Shown here: one piece after another, positions 10,516 through 19,832 of the stretch | Numbering within the stretch: the first letter of the stretch is position 1 | Layout of the letters: every line of letters begins with the position of its first letter | Assembly (NCBI GenBank): GCA_020912385.1 | Contig: CP087211.1 | Location: 1,674,001 to 1,738,000 of the forward strand | DNA length: 64,000 nucleotides | Reading direction: 5' to 3' | Source of the DNA: Neofusicoccum parvum | Taxonomy: Eukaryota; Ascomycota; Dothideomycetes; Botryosphaeriales; Botryosphaeriaceae | The notes under the pieces: generated by a model | The model's database searches: none | What the model was told of the DNA's origin: nothing | What the model saw: the letters and a program-made list of their open reading frames with translations, nothing else | Made by a program: the position numbers and the translations under genes

Positions 10516-10804
10516 CTAACCGTTCAGAGAGGAATAGTGGACTGATTTTCGAGTAAGCCCGCTTCTCCAGTCACCAAACCCCACTCCGCTTCCCTGGTAA
10601 CGGTGAGAGCAGGGCTTACGTCCGCTTGAAAATTCTGCCGAAGGAACAACGCTACAGCCCTGGAGCTGTGCGCTGTTAGAGCTGTCGAGCATTGTCTTTG
10701 GAGAGGTCTCGGCGTCCGAACGACTCTTACCTTTCAGGAAACCCACATTTTCCTTCCGCTAAGAGCTTGGAGTACTGCCGCTTGCGCTCGCTCTCATGGA
10801 ATAT
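10516..10804 (-). CDS. partial spliced gene of unknown function
   Basis: Two minus-strand exons look real. The first, 10804-10731, follows a CTAAC branch-like site and reads IFHESERKRQYSKLLAEGK then CGFPE, ending at an AG/GTAAGA donor. The second runs from 10672, after a CTCTAACAG acceptor, to a stop at 10516, reading SAQLQGCSVVPSAEF and ending HYSSLNG. The charged helix looks like genuine coding sequence, but the 5' exons are not found and would overlap the 3' end of the dehydratase-like gene at 10918. I do not recognise a family. It may be a remnant. Confidence 0.3.
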
Positions 10805-10917
10805 CTCAAAGATAAGTTAGTGGAGATTCTACAGTGTTAATGGTACATGCGCAACCCCATCTGGGGAAGCTGCCCACACGGTCCTGGTCCTAAAAATCAC
10901 CACCCTTTCCACGGCCA

Positions 10918-12053
10918 TCACACCTCCCTCACAACGTCCTCGTTATCAACCACAAAGTAGTAGTGATGTGCCGCCGCCGCAATGCAAGCATGCTGCACAT
11001 GCAGCCACACCTTATCCCCGACCTCGAACCTCTCCTCCACCATGCCCACACCCTCCTCCCCGCCTGCCGCCGCCGTCACAACCCCATGCTCTTGACTCAC
11101 CCGTCCAACAACCCACTCCCCCACCCCCCCAACCACCCTCCCATACCCAGCGATCGGCCCCGTCTCCCTCCCCAACGCGATCGCCCCCGCGTTGACGACC
11201 GCCTCGCCCCTCTCCGGATACACCGAGCACACCTCCGCCAGCACCCGCACCGCCAGGTCCCCCGCGCCCACGCAGCCCGCCCCCAGCTGCTGCAGGTCGT
11301 TGGCCACAAAGTTGCCGGCGTGCAGCTCGAGCCGCACGCCTCCCCTCCCCGGCGCCTCCTCCTCCGCCGCCCCCGCGCGCAGCAGCAGCTCCCGCACCAC
11401 GTGCGCCATCGGCGGAGCGGTCCAGAAGCGCGGCCGCCGCCAGCGCCGCGGACAAGGACGGCCGGGGAGCGCTGGGCCGCGGCGAGGTCGGCGCGAGCCC
11501 GGCGCGGCGGTAGCCCGGATCGATCTTGATGAAGGCGGGCCAGGGGGCTGGCGAGGCGGCGGTGCTGTTGAAGGCCTCGAGGGCGGTGATTTGCGAGGCG
11601 TGGAGGGATGGGAGGGCGGAGGGGCGGATGGGGATGCCGTAGAGGATCTGGGAGGCGGCGTGAGCTTGCGGGTGGATGGAGAGGTGTGCCGCTGGGCTGT
11701 CGGGGGCGTTGATGAGGAGGGTGGTTACCTCTTCCAAGATGCCCTCCTGGACCAGGGGGAGCAGACCTCGGATCTCTCGTAATGTTGATGCTACACACCC
11801 TTTTGCAACGTCTCCGAGCATCAGTCTGGAAGCCTCTAGAGACTGGGGCAAAGAGTCGTCAGCTACGGTGTGGTCAATCGAGACTCGTCCGAAGCAAACG
11901 AACCTTGAGCGTCTTGACATGTGGTCGGAATTGAATTCCCAGGCTCCTGATATCGTCGTGCAACCTCTGGACATTTCGATCTACTGTCGGCTTACTGAGG
12001 ACGAAAGCGGGGGTGGGAAGTTCGTCGGCTGGACGGCCGATGATTGTTCCAAT
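10918..12053 (-). pseudogene. D-serine dehydratase-like gene with internal deletion
   Basis: Minus-strand pieces of the PLP-dependent, zinc-binding D-serine dehydratase/DSD1 family. Exon A (about 12050-11904) reads ELPTPAFVLSKPTVDRN and RPHVKTLK, with the Schiff-base lysine. Exon B (11844-11729) reads SLEASRLML to VQEGILEE. Exon C, from 11647, reads ILYGIPIRP and FIKIDPGYRRAG. The C-terminal part, 11409-10918, reads LELHAGNFVANDLQQ, VVNAGAIAL and SQEHG, then QHACIAAAAH with the His-x-Cys zinc ligands. Two lesions stand out. The segment that should follow GYRRAG (the Gly/His-rich stretch near the cofactor) is missing and the frame changes there. The ATG at about 12076 is also one base out of frame with exon A. 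I read it as non-functional; an unusual splice pattern is less likely. Confidence 0.6.
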
Positions 12054-12261
12054 GACTAGGGTGTGATGTCGACCATTTTTGCGGAAAGATCAACCTGGAT
12101 GTCTCTACGTTCCCGAGAATACAGTGCAGCATTTATAATAATAATCCTTGATCAGTACACTGCAGCTCAGCACGCTGAGGAAATTAATCAATCACCGTAG
12201 AAATAGCTAGCTGATTGAGGTAGGCAAATGCCTCCTTCCCAGTCCGGCACGTAAGCTACTC

Positions 12262-12749
12262 ACATTGGGCAGAGAACGCATGCTATGCTCACCGGATGAA
12301 GCTCCAAAGGAAGATGGACAAATAATTCGGGCAGCCATATTTCGCAGTCCGGAAGTCTTGCTTAATCTGCGGTGGGGTGAGCCAAGTGACATGTGGTCGT
12401 TGTGCGTGGAGGCTCATCCCCTATCCTCGCTCCGGCTGGTCATTTTTGCAAAGCTTATTAGTCTGATCTGGGGCGGAGGCTGGCATCTTTTCAAGCCTAC
12501 GCACTGCATGTTCTCATTCAACAACTGCGATTCTTCGGGCCTTTCCCTCTCAGCTGCCAGGGAATTGCGGACGACAAGAGGCCTCAAATCTGTACCATTG
12601 CTCTCGACCACATTGCAGAAAATAACCTAAGGAGGCCTTCCTCATTGGTTAAATACGAGGAACACACAGTAGAAGACCGCGAATTTGTCTGCAAAATCAT
12701 GAAGCTTGATCGCGAGGGACAGGCCTACAGCCAGGGAGCTTTTGAATGA
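12262..12749 (+). pseudogene. SRPK-type protein kinase C-lobe fragment
   Basis: Reads AAIFRSPEVLLNLRWGEPSD MWS, matching the activation-segment/APE and F-helix region of fungal SRPK-like kinases, then LISLIWGGGWHLFKP across what was once an intron (GTGCGT to TTTTGCAAAG). The frame then shifts and resumes as QLRFFGPFPLSC, ending with EDREFVCKIMKLDRE and a stop at 12747-12749. The N-lobe, the glycine loop and the HRD catalytic loop are all absent upstream. It is a truncated, frameshifted copy without kinase activity. Confidence 0.65.
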
Positions 12750-12804
12750 CAAGCAGTTCGGATCGTAGTTGTATTTCGAATATACCTTCATAGCGATAAA
12801 TTCG

Positions 12805-13106
12805 CTAAGCGCTAATACTCGGGATCAAAAGTTCAGGGGAAAGTCGTCTGAGCGAAAGGTGATTCTGGAAAGCACGGGGAAGATCCGTACCATGTCGTCC
12901 GCTCAGAAATTCTGCGCGCCGCAGTGACCCGGAGACTATTATGAGACACTTAATGGAAGCGGAGTAGTGGGATTGGACCACACAACTGGAACTCAGCTGT
13001 AGTCGAGCTAAGATCGGGTTGGGAAGCCTTGCACAAACGTCGCATATGGGAATTTGAAGCATTCCGCCGGGCGTAGATGTGCAGTGAATGAAGTCTCTTC
13101 CCGATC
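12805..13106 (-). pseudogene. second degenerate RING-like fragment
   Basis: Minus-strand reading IHCTSTPGGMLQIPICDVCA is similar to the fragment at 432-878 (TAHSRPAECFACPMCKEYV). The DNA also aligns by eye: CATATGGGAATTTGAAGCAT here and CACATGGGACAGGCGAAGCAT there, followed by a similar GCGTAG/GCGAATG-TGCAGTGAA stretch. The rest of the frame has no domain. I infer a decayed copy of the same RING family, 12 kb from its relatives. Confidence 0.35.
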
Positions 13107-13830
13107 AGGATCAATGCTTTAGCTGCTCATTTGTGAAGTTGCTGCAAAGCTTCCCGAATCGACCTCGTACTCGTACGCCTTGGGAACTCAGCATGTTTCC
13201 GACCACCACAAGTCTCCATGACGTCACATTTAGCCCGCTGTTCTTGTTTTACGCTTATTTTAGGGCTCCACTGGCTCGGTATAACAAAAGCTTCGAGAAG
13301 GCTTCTGGCTCGGGGATAAGACGCAAGATCGGGGGTAAGCGCATGCTCGGCGATATGGTTGCTTCGGAAGCTGGGATGAGGGTCAACTCGGCAAAAGAAT
13401 CAGACAACGAGAAACGTGTTTTCGTATCTCCGAGCTCCGCGTCTGACATGAACCTGCACGCTAACTACAACAGGGGAAGACAAAAGCCGCCGAATATCTT
13501 CACCATGGCACCTTCTGGCGCGGGCAGAGCTGGAGCGAGTAGTGGCACTCGCAAGGCCCGACGCTAGAGACCAAGCCTCCTCTATCCCGCACATGCCGCG
13601 CAACGTTCCCATGACATTGGCCAAATGAACGGAAGTCTAATGGAGAAAGACACGCAATGCAGCAGAATCTGGTCCGGACTCGGATGAAAGGGAAAAGGAG
13701 GAAGATGTGGTATACGGCGCCCACTATTAAACACGGGGCTGCGCCGGCCAGCTGGTTTCTTCACAACACCAAGGTGCACCGGGTGCCTGCCTTCCTCTAC
13801 ACCCCAGTCCACCTGCAGGGTTGAATCCTT
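13107..13830. other. tannase upstream region
   Basis: A 159-codon plus-strand frame at 13088-13567 lacks any recognisable domain and I do not count it as a gene. The proximal 250 bases should hold the tannase promoter. Confidence 0.4.
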
Positions 13831-15585
13831 TTGGAAGCAGCAACCGCCATGCCATCCCCTCTCTGGGCCGCTGCGGCTGCCGCCTCTTTGACCGCCGTGC
13901 AGGCTGCTACACTCGGCGACGTCTGCACCACCTCCCACGCGCAGTCCGCGCTCCCATCCTACCCGGGCATCACCATCGATTCGTCTTCGGTCCAGACTGC
14001 CGCGGTCTACAACTCGTCGGTCAGCTCAGACTGGTATCCAAGCGCAGTCATTGACTACTGCAACGTCACCTTCGCCTACTCCCACGATGGCATGGCCGAC
14101 GATGTCACCCATGTCTCGTACCTGGTCCCTGCTCCGGACAAGTTCAAGAATCGATACGTCTCGACGGGCGGCGGTGGTCTGGCCATCAACTCCGAAGCCC
14201 AGTACAGCCCCTCCGGCATCATCGTCGGCGCCGTGTCCGGCATCACCGACGGCGGTTTCGGCTCGTTCTCGATCCAGTGGGACGATGTGTTCCTCCTGGC
14301 CAACAACACCATCAACTGGCCCAGCGTGTATTCTTTTGGCTACGTCGCCCACCACGAGCTGGCCACGCTTGGCAAGGAGTTCGCCCGGAAGTTCTACAGC
14401 GTCCCCGAGAGCCAGAAGGTCTACTCGTACTACCAAGGCTGCTCCGAGGGTGGGCGTGAGGGCTGGAGCCAGCTTCAGCGCTTCGCCGACCAGTTCGACG
14501 GAGCCGCCATCGGCGCTCCTGCTTTCCGCTACGGCCAGCAGCAGGTCAACCACCTTGTCCCCAACGTGGTTGAGCAGACTCTGGGCTACTTCCCTCCCCC
14601 CTGCGAGCTGGAGAAGATCATGAACTTGACTATCGCTGCCTGCGACCCTCTCGATGGCAAGACTGACGGCATCATATCCCGCTCTGATCTTTGCAAGCTT
14701 CACTTCAACGTCAACAGCACGGTCGGCACGCCCTACTCCTGTGCGGCCACCACGGGTTCGAGCGGCGGTTTCGCCGCCTTGGAAGCCCGCCAAATGCCCA
14801 CCGTCTCTGAGCCCGCCCAGAACGGAACCATCACCGCCGAGGGCGCCGCTGTTGCCAGCACCATCCTGGATGGTCTCCATGATTCGGACGGCAAGCAGGT
14901 CTACATCTGGTACCAGCCGGGAGCGGCGTTCGACGACGCCGACACGGCCTACGACTCGACCACCGGCAAGTGGGAGCTCAGCATCAGCTCTCTCGGCGGC
15001 GAGTGGGTTGGCCGCTTCCTGGAGCTGCAGAACGTGACCAACCTGTCCACCTTGGACAACGTCACCTACGACACGCTCAAGCAGTGGATGGCGCTCGGCT
15101 GGAGCAAGTACGCCGACTCGCTGCAGACCACCAACCCCGACCTCACGGGCTTCCAGTCCGCGGGCGGCAAGGTCATCCACGTGCACGGCGAGCAGGACAA
15201 CTCGATCCCCACCGGCTCGTCGGTCCACTACTACGAGTCGGTCCGCAGCATCATGTACCCGCACCTGAGCTACAACGACAGCGTCGCCGCGCTCGACGAC
15301 TTCTACCGCCTGTACCTGGTGCCCGGCGCCGCCCACTGCTCCACCAACGACTGGCAGCCGGGTGGTCCCTGGCCGCAGACCACGCTGCAGACCGTCATCG
15401 AATGGGTTGAGCATGGAGTGGCCCCCGCCACCCTCAACGCAACCGGAGACATCAGCAGCCTGTGCCGCTGGCCCTTGCGCCCGTTGTGGTCCAACAATGG
15501 CACCTCATTCGACTGCGTCTACGATCAGGACTCCATCGATACTTGGAAGTACGATTTCGACGCCTGGAAGCTGCCTCTGTATTAG
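13831..15585 (+). CDS. secreted tannase / feruloyl esterase
   Basis: Uninterrupted frame of 584 residues. The likely start is the second ATG at 13849 (MPSPLWAAAAAASLTAVQA), because it begins a clean signal peptide; the first ATG (13831) adds MEAATA. The nucleophile is Ser205 (numbering from 13831) in GCSEGGREG. The acid and histidine probably lie in HVHGEQDNSIP and PGAAHC, and paired cysteines near Ser and His fit the tannase-family CS-D-HC layout. About ten N-x-S/T sites fit secretion. The family hydrolyses ester bonds of gallate or ferulate in plant tannins and cell walls. Codon use is strongly GC3-rich, suggesting high expression. It has no introns, unlike most neighbours. Confidence 0.9.
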   Translation: MEAATAMPSPLWAAAAAASLTAVQAATLGDVCTTSHAQSALPSYPGITIDSSSVQTAAVYNSSVSSDWYPSAVIDYCNVTFAYSHDGMADDVTHVSYLVPAPDKFKNRYVSTGGGGLAINSEAQYSPSGIIVGAVSGITDGGFGSFSIQWDDVFLLANNTINWPSVYSFGYVAHHELATLGKEFARKFYSVPESQKVYSYYQGCSEGGREGWSQLQRFADQFDGAAIGAPAFRYGQQQVNHLVPNVVEQTLGYFPPPCELEKIMNLTIAACDPLDGKTDGIISRSDLCKLHFNVNSTVGTPYSCAATTGSSGGFAALEARQMPTVSEPAQNGTITAEGAAVASTILDGLHDSDGKQVYIWYQPGAAFDDADTAYDSTTGKWELSISSLGGEWVGRFLELQNVTNLSTLDNVTYDTLKQWMALGWSKYADSLQTTNPDLTGFQSAGGKVIHVHGEQDNSIPTGSSVHYYESVRSIMYPHLSYNDSVAALDDFYRLYLVPGAAHCSTNDWQPGGPWPQTTLQTVIEWVEHGVAPATLNATGDISSLCRWPLRPLWSNNGTSFDCVYDQDSIDTWKYDFDAWKLPLY

Positions 15586-15830
15586 AAGAGGTCGTTCAGT
15601 TGAGCTGCGGGGCATCATGAGCACATTGTATTACTAGAAAATTTCTTTGTAGCAATATGTTATACCAAACTCCCTACATTCATGTTGAATTCGGGACTGC
15701 TATTTTACATGTTGAATCAGCACAGTGTCTACCGTCTACTGTCTATTGCTTCTCTATCTAAGTTCTATTCTATCATCTATGGTCGCTTTTTCCCCATGCA
15801 ATTCGAATCCACCCGTCGTGCCGCCCCCGC

Positions 15831-16988
15831 TCAGATTCGCTCGCTATGCCCGGACCCCGAAACGAGGCTCGAGGTCGAGTCCTTGACCTGCTGCTGCCTC
15901 AGTATCCCGAGCCGATCCTTCCGCTTCATCTCAAAATTCTCACCCTTCTCCTCGTCATCATGATGGCTGTGGTGATGGTGCTGCTGATACGCATGCCACG
16001 AGAGGCCGTCAATCTCCGGCGCCTCCTGCCCCTGCAGGTACAAAAACCACAGAAAGGTGCCGCAAAACAGGCCGCCGCCGACGATGTTCCCCAGCAGCGC
16101 GGGCACGACGCCCTTCCACACGTACAGGCCGACCGTCAACCCGGGCGCGTCGAGCCAGAGGCCCAGGGGCACGAAGAACATGTTGGCGGCGACGTGGTCG
16201 AAGCCGAGGCTGACGAAGGCGAAGACGGGCCAGTAGATGCCCAGGATCTTGGAGGCGAGGTCGCGGCCCTGCATGCCGAGGAAGCAGGCGAGGCAGACGA
16301 GCCAGTTGCAGCCGATGCCGCGCAGGAAGATCTCGTGGAAGAGCGGCTTGACCTGCTTCTTGGTGGCGAAGAGGATGGCCTCTTCCTTGAACGGATCGGC
16401 GGCGAAGACGCCGCCGGGCCCGAAGATGACGCCGACCATGAAGAGCGCGCCGGCGAGGTTGCCGAGGAAGGTGAGGAGCCAGTGCGAGAGCATGCGCGCG
16501 ACCGAGAGGCGGCGGTGCAGGACGGCGACGGTGGTGTACTGAACGTCGGGTAGGTGGTTAGTTCGGGGACTTTCGCAACACCGGGGCTGCCGCTTACCAT
16601 GAAGCTGCCGGTGCACAAGTCCGTGCCGGTCAGGATGATCAGCACCAGCCTGACAGCTGTGAGCATGGACCCCCGCAACAACAAGTTTATCAGGACACTG
16701 ACCCGTAAGGAAATACGAGAGCACCCAGCAGACGCGCTACGCCGGGAGCATGTTCTTGAAGCTAAATAGCAACTCAGCACCCCCGTTGTCTCCTGAACGA
16801 AAAGACGCGGCTTGACTGACCCACGGCGAAGTGTTTGCCACGAGGCAAGATGCAGCAGCAAACGACAGGAAGCAGCCGGCGCTAAAAGCTGATAGGAATA
16901 TCTTTTCCGGACGCATCTGGCCCTTTTTCACGCCCGCTCTCGAGACCATCTCTATGGCCTCGACCGGAGAGTACGAATTGAAACTCAT
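15831..16988 (-). CDS. formate/nitrite transporter family protein
   Basis: Exons 16988-16821, 16761-16703, 16649-16598 and 16538-15831 on the minus strand give 328 residues. The start is MSFNSYSPVEAIEMVSRAGVKK, typical of FNT proteins. Motifs include ILTGTDLCTGSFM, RGIGCNWLVCLACFLG (the FNT core loop) and SLGFDHVAANMFFVPLGL, with six hydrophobic segments overall. The C-terminal cytosolic tail is unusually His- and acid-rich (HHHHSHHDDEEKGE). These pentameric channels move formate, nitrite or similar monovalent anions across the plasma membrane. Substrate cannot be told from sequence; fungal members include NitA-type nitrite carriers. Introns are short GT-AG. Confidence 0.9.
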
Positions 16989-18187
16989 GATTGACCAAGG
17001 GGGCGGGTCAAGAATTATGGGTAGTGGCAGAAGAGAAGAGAGGAAACGGGTAGATCTTGGTTGACGGCGTCGTCACGGCGTCTTAAATCGCTCGCTCGGT
17101 CGAGAGAGCTCACCGGAACATCAAACACCAACAAGGCATCGTCAAACGCAGCGCTCCGGGCCGGAATATATTGCCTTTCTCGCGCACGCAATCACAGCCT
17201 CCGCCGCCGTAAATTGCGCTGCCAAGAAGCCGACTTGTTCCGATGGCTGAGCGCTGGTCTCTTGGTATGGCTGCTTGGCGGGCTGGACGCCCAGCATGTC
17301 TGACTCTCGAGCAGGAAGATCCGCGAGCCGCTGCGCAGAAGCCGCGCATACTCCCAAAGCCACCCGCAAAGCTTCTGTCGTCCATGACTTTCTCGGCCCC
17401 GGGTCGGGGTGCGGCTCCAAATCAGGAAACAAATGTGCAGTTGCCGCGTTGCGCCATCGAGCCGAGTAGCTCCCAGAGATAGCGTGGAGACGCAGCCGAT
17501 AGTTTGAGGCTAGGAGACCTGCTCAGATCGGAAGTAAACGGGATTCACATACCGAGCGCTTTCCCCAGCATTTCGTGGGGCCCCATATCTCGCCCTCTGA
17601 CTTCCCTCATGTGAGACAGTAGGCAGTGCCCACCCAGCGCCTTGCATATCTCTTAACCTGCGTCTCTCCGAAACTCTGATACGCTCTCCCCCTAATCGAT
17701 CGAGCACCCGCCGCCAATCAAATGAAGCAGGGACGAAAATGTGGAGTAGACTAGACGCCGCCGACCGGAGCGCCTTGTTGCGAAGAAGTGATGTGCATTG
17801 GTGGTGACGTGGACCGACGAGAATGTTGTAACAAGCCCAAGACGACCAAGAACGAGGCGCCGCCTTTTGAGCCCTCTGATCTGAGGAAGGAAGGAAAGAG
17901 CATAGCCTCGCCAATCTTCTTGTCTAAAAGGAGGAAGAGGAAGAACCGGAAGCAGGAGTGGACATCCAATGAAACTCTAAAGACAAACGAAATTGAAGCA
18001 TGGTGCCCGAAGCGGACTCGTAACCCCAAGCCGATTTGCAGGAACAGAAAGTCTGCTTGCGACGATCGACGCCTTCTCCTCCCTTTTACCGCACCAAAGC
18101 AACTGGAAATTACCAAGAAAAGCATCAGTACACTTACCAGCCAGCCACCTTCTCCCCCCACAAGCACCAGACGCAGCCCCTCCTCCT
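16989..18187. other. intergenic, no gene recognised
   Basis: Upstream region of the transporter and 3' flank of the 2EXR gene. Several overlapping open frames are present but none shows domains or plausible splice structure. Confidence 0.45.
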
Positions 18188-19126
18188 TCAGTGGAGCAAC
18201 AAGAAATCTGTCGGCATGTGCTCTAGCATGACATCCTCCCCCTCCCCCTCAACCACCGACCCCTCCTTCAGCACATTCAACGCGCCCGTCAGCCTCCTCA
18301 GATCCGTCACCTGCCTCAACAACGCCTGCTGCACGGGCGCGTTGCTCGCGGTCGGAAACTCGGTCCTGATCCAGTCCTCCAGCCCCTCGAAGCCGTCGTC
18401 CAGCTGCAGCGTGACGGCGTGCCTGCTGCCGCGGAACCAGCGCTTGATGAACAGGCGCTCCAGGGCGCGCGAGAACTTGTCGTTGAACTGGTAGGTGCCG
18501 ACGACGCTCGGCACGAAGACGACGGTCAGGGCGACGTCGGGCAGGCCGTGGGCGTCGAAGGCGTCCAGCAGGGCCGACAGGTGCTCGAGCGGGCGCAGCT
18601 CGACGACGGTGAAGCGGCGCAGCAGCTTGCGCTGGTCCGGGCTGCGCACGCGCGACAGGAAGCTCTGCACGCGGTCGACGACGGGCTTGGCGATCTGGTC
18701 GCGGGCCGGGTCGCGCGGGTCCTCCTCGCTGAACTCGGTGTCCCAGCGGTTGAAGTACTTGCGGTAGTTGGGGCGCGCGATGCGGCGGCCGGCCAGGTTG
18801 TCGAAGACGATGGCGTTGTGGGCGAAGGCGGCGTCGACGCTTTCCTGGCGCACCTGGCGGCACGTGCGCCGGAACGCGAAGAAGTGCGGCGTCGAGCCCA
18901 GCAGCCGCGCCGTGCCGTACTCGTAGCGCAGCCCGGCCGGGTCGGTGAAGACGAGCGCGTAGATTTCGTCTCGCAGCTCGCGGGGGAGCCGGAAGAACGG
19001 CGAGGGCTGGGCGGCGGCGTCGATGGCGGGGGGTGGCGTGCCGGCGGAGGTGGAGAGCGTGGTGGTGGTTGTGGCGGTGGTGTCGGTGTGGGCGGGATCC
19101 ATTGCGGCAGCAATTGTGGCTGGCAT
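18188..19126 (-). CDS. 2EXR-domain protein
   Basis: Single exon, 312 residues. After a Thr/Ala-rich, probably disordered leader (residues 1-40) comes FFRLPRELRDEIYALVF, the signature of the fungal 2EXR region. It is followed by RRTCRQVRQESVDAAF, which also fits that family. The middle part contains a TVVELRPLEHLSALLDAF stretch. 2EXR proteins are abundant in Pezizomycotina and relate to F-box-like modules; no molecular function is established to my knowledge. No transmembrane or secretion signal. A second in-frame Met at residue 9 is an alternative start. Confidence 0.8.
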   Translation of the reverse strand: MPATIAAAMDPAHTDTTATTTTTLSTSAGTPPPAIDAAAQPSPFFRLPRELRDEIYALVFTDPAGLRYEYGTARLLGSTPHFFAFRRTCRQVRQESVDAAFAHNAIVFDNLAGRRIARPNYRKYFNRWDTEFSEEDPRDPARDQIAKPVVDRVQSFLSRVRSPDQRKLLRRFTVVELRPLEHLSALLDAFDAHGLPDVALTVVFVPSVVGTYQFNDKFSRALERLFIKRWFRGSRHAVTLQLDDGFEGLEDWIRTEFPTASNAPVQQALLRQVTDLRRLTGALNVLKEGSVVEGEGEDVMLEHMPTDFLLLH

Positions 19127-19832
19127 TGGCCGGTGGTCTCTCGGATCTCTAGAGCTGCTGGCCCCGCATGTTTGGGATGTCTCAAACGGCGGACGAGATG
19201 TTGCACGGCGAGGGGACAGGGCCCGTCCGTGGATCCTACTCCAGTCGGGAGGTCCAAGTCAGATGACAGCCTTCCGCTTGCGGCATGGCGCGCGCTGCCG
19301 GACCAGCGGCGATTAGCTCAGTATCAGAACCAGCCGTTAAGTACAGCCTTACGGACTGTTGCGAAATAGGGATCCCTTGAGCGCCTCGGTCACGAGGGCC
19401 CGTTTCAGCCGTGTGCTGTCAGAATGCAAATAGACGCTGCAGCCCAACTTTCGATCGTTTGGGTTAAGATTCTCTCTATACACTTTCCCTCTGACTGGAA
19501 CCTCTCGTTGGGAGCACCCGCAGCATTCGCTCTCGATTGATGGTGGCTATCCCGCACGTGTTCGTCCGAGAGATGAATCGTTGGACCAACATCGGCCCTC
19601 CTCATGGCCTTCCCCACCGGCTCTAAGCTTGTTCTGCGTAGCGTGACCGCCCATTGCAGCCGTTGCCACTCCGTCCAGTTGCAGACACCTGGTGCTGTAT
19701 CGGGCCCTCGATGCCTCCGAAATTCTTCCCGGGTTGTGGCTTTCGAAGCTCGGTGTAGCTCAGCCAAAAGCCCTTCCCCTGGCAAGCACAGTATTCCCTT
19801 GACAGTTGCCCTCTCGCCATTGCCCGTCTCAT
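19127..19832. other. intergenic, no gene recognised
   Basis: Promoter of the 2EXR gene at the left end and 3' flank of the membrane-protein gene at the right. A tRNA A-box-like GATTAGCTCAGTATCAG at about 19311 has no matching B box. Confidence 0.45.

Noticed and set aside
13088..13567. 159-codon plus-strand frame upstream of the tannase gene
   Set aside because: No domain, overlaps the RING-like remnant on the other strand, composition like non-coding sequence.
14026..15414. 462-codon minus-strand open frame
   Set aside because: Fully antisense to the tannase gene; its length follows from GC-rich third codon positions and it has no domain.
19311..19345. tRNA-like A box (TAGCTCAGTATCAG)
   Set aside because: No B box (GGTTCGANTCC) or cloverleaf can be formed downstream.
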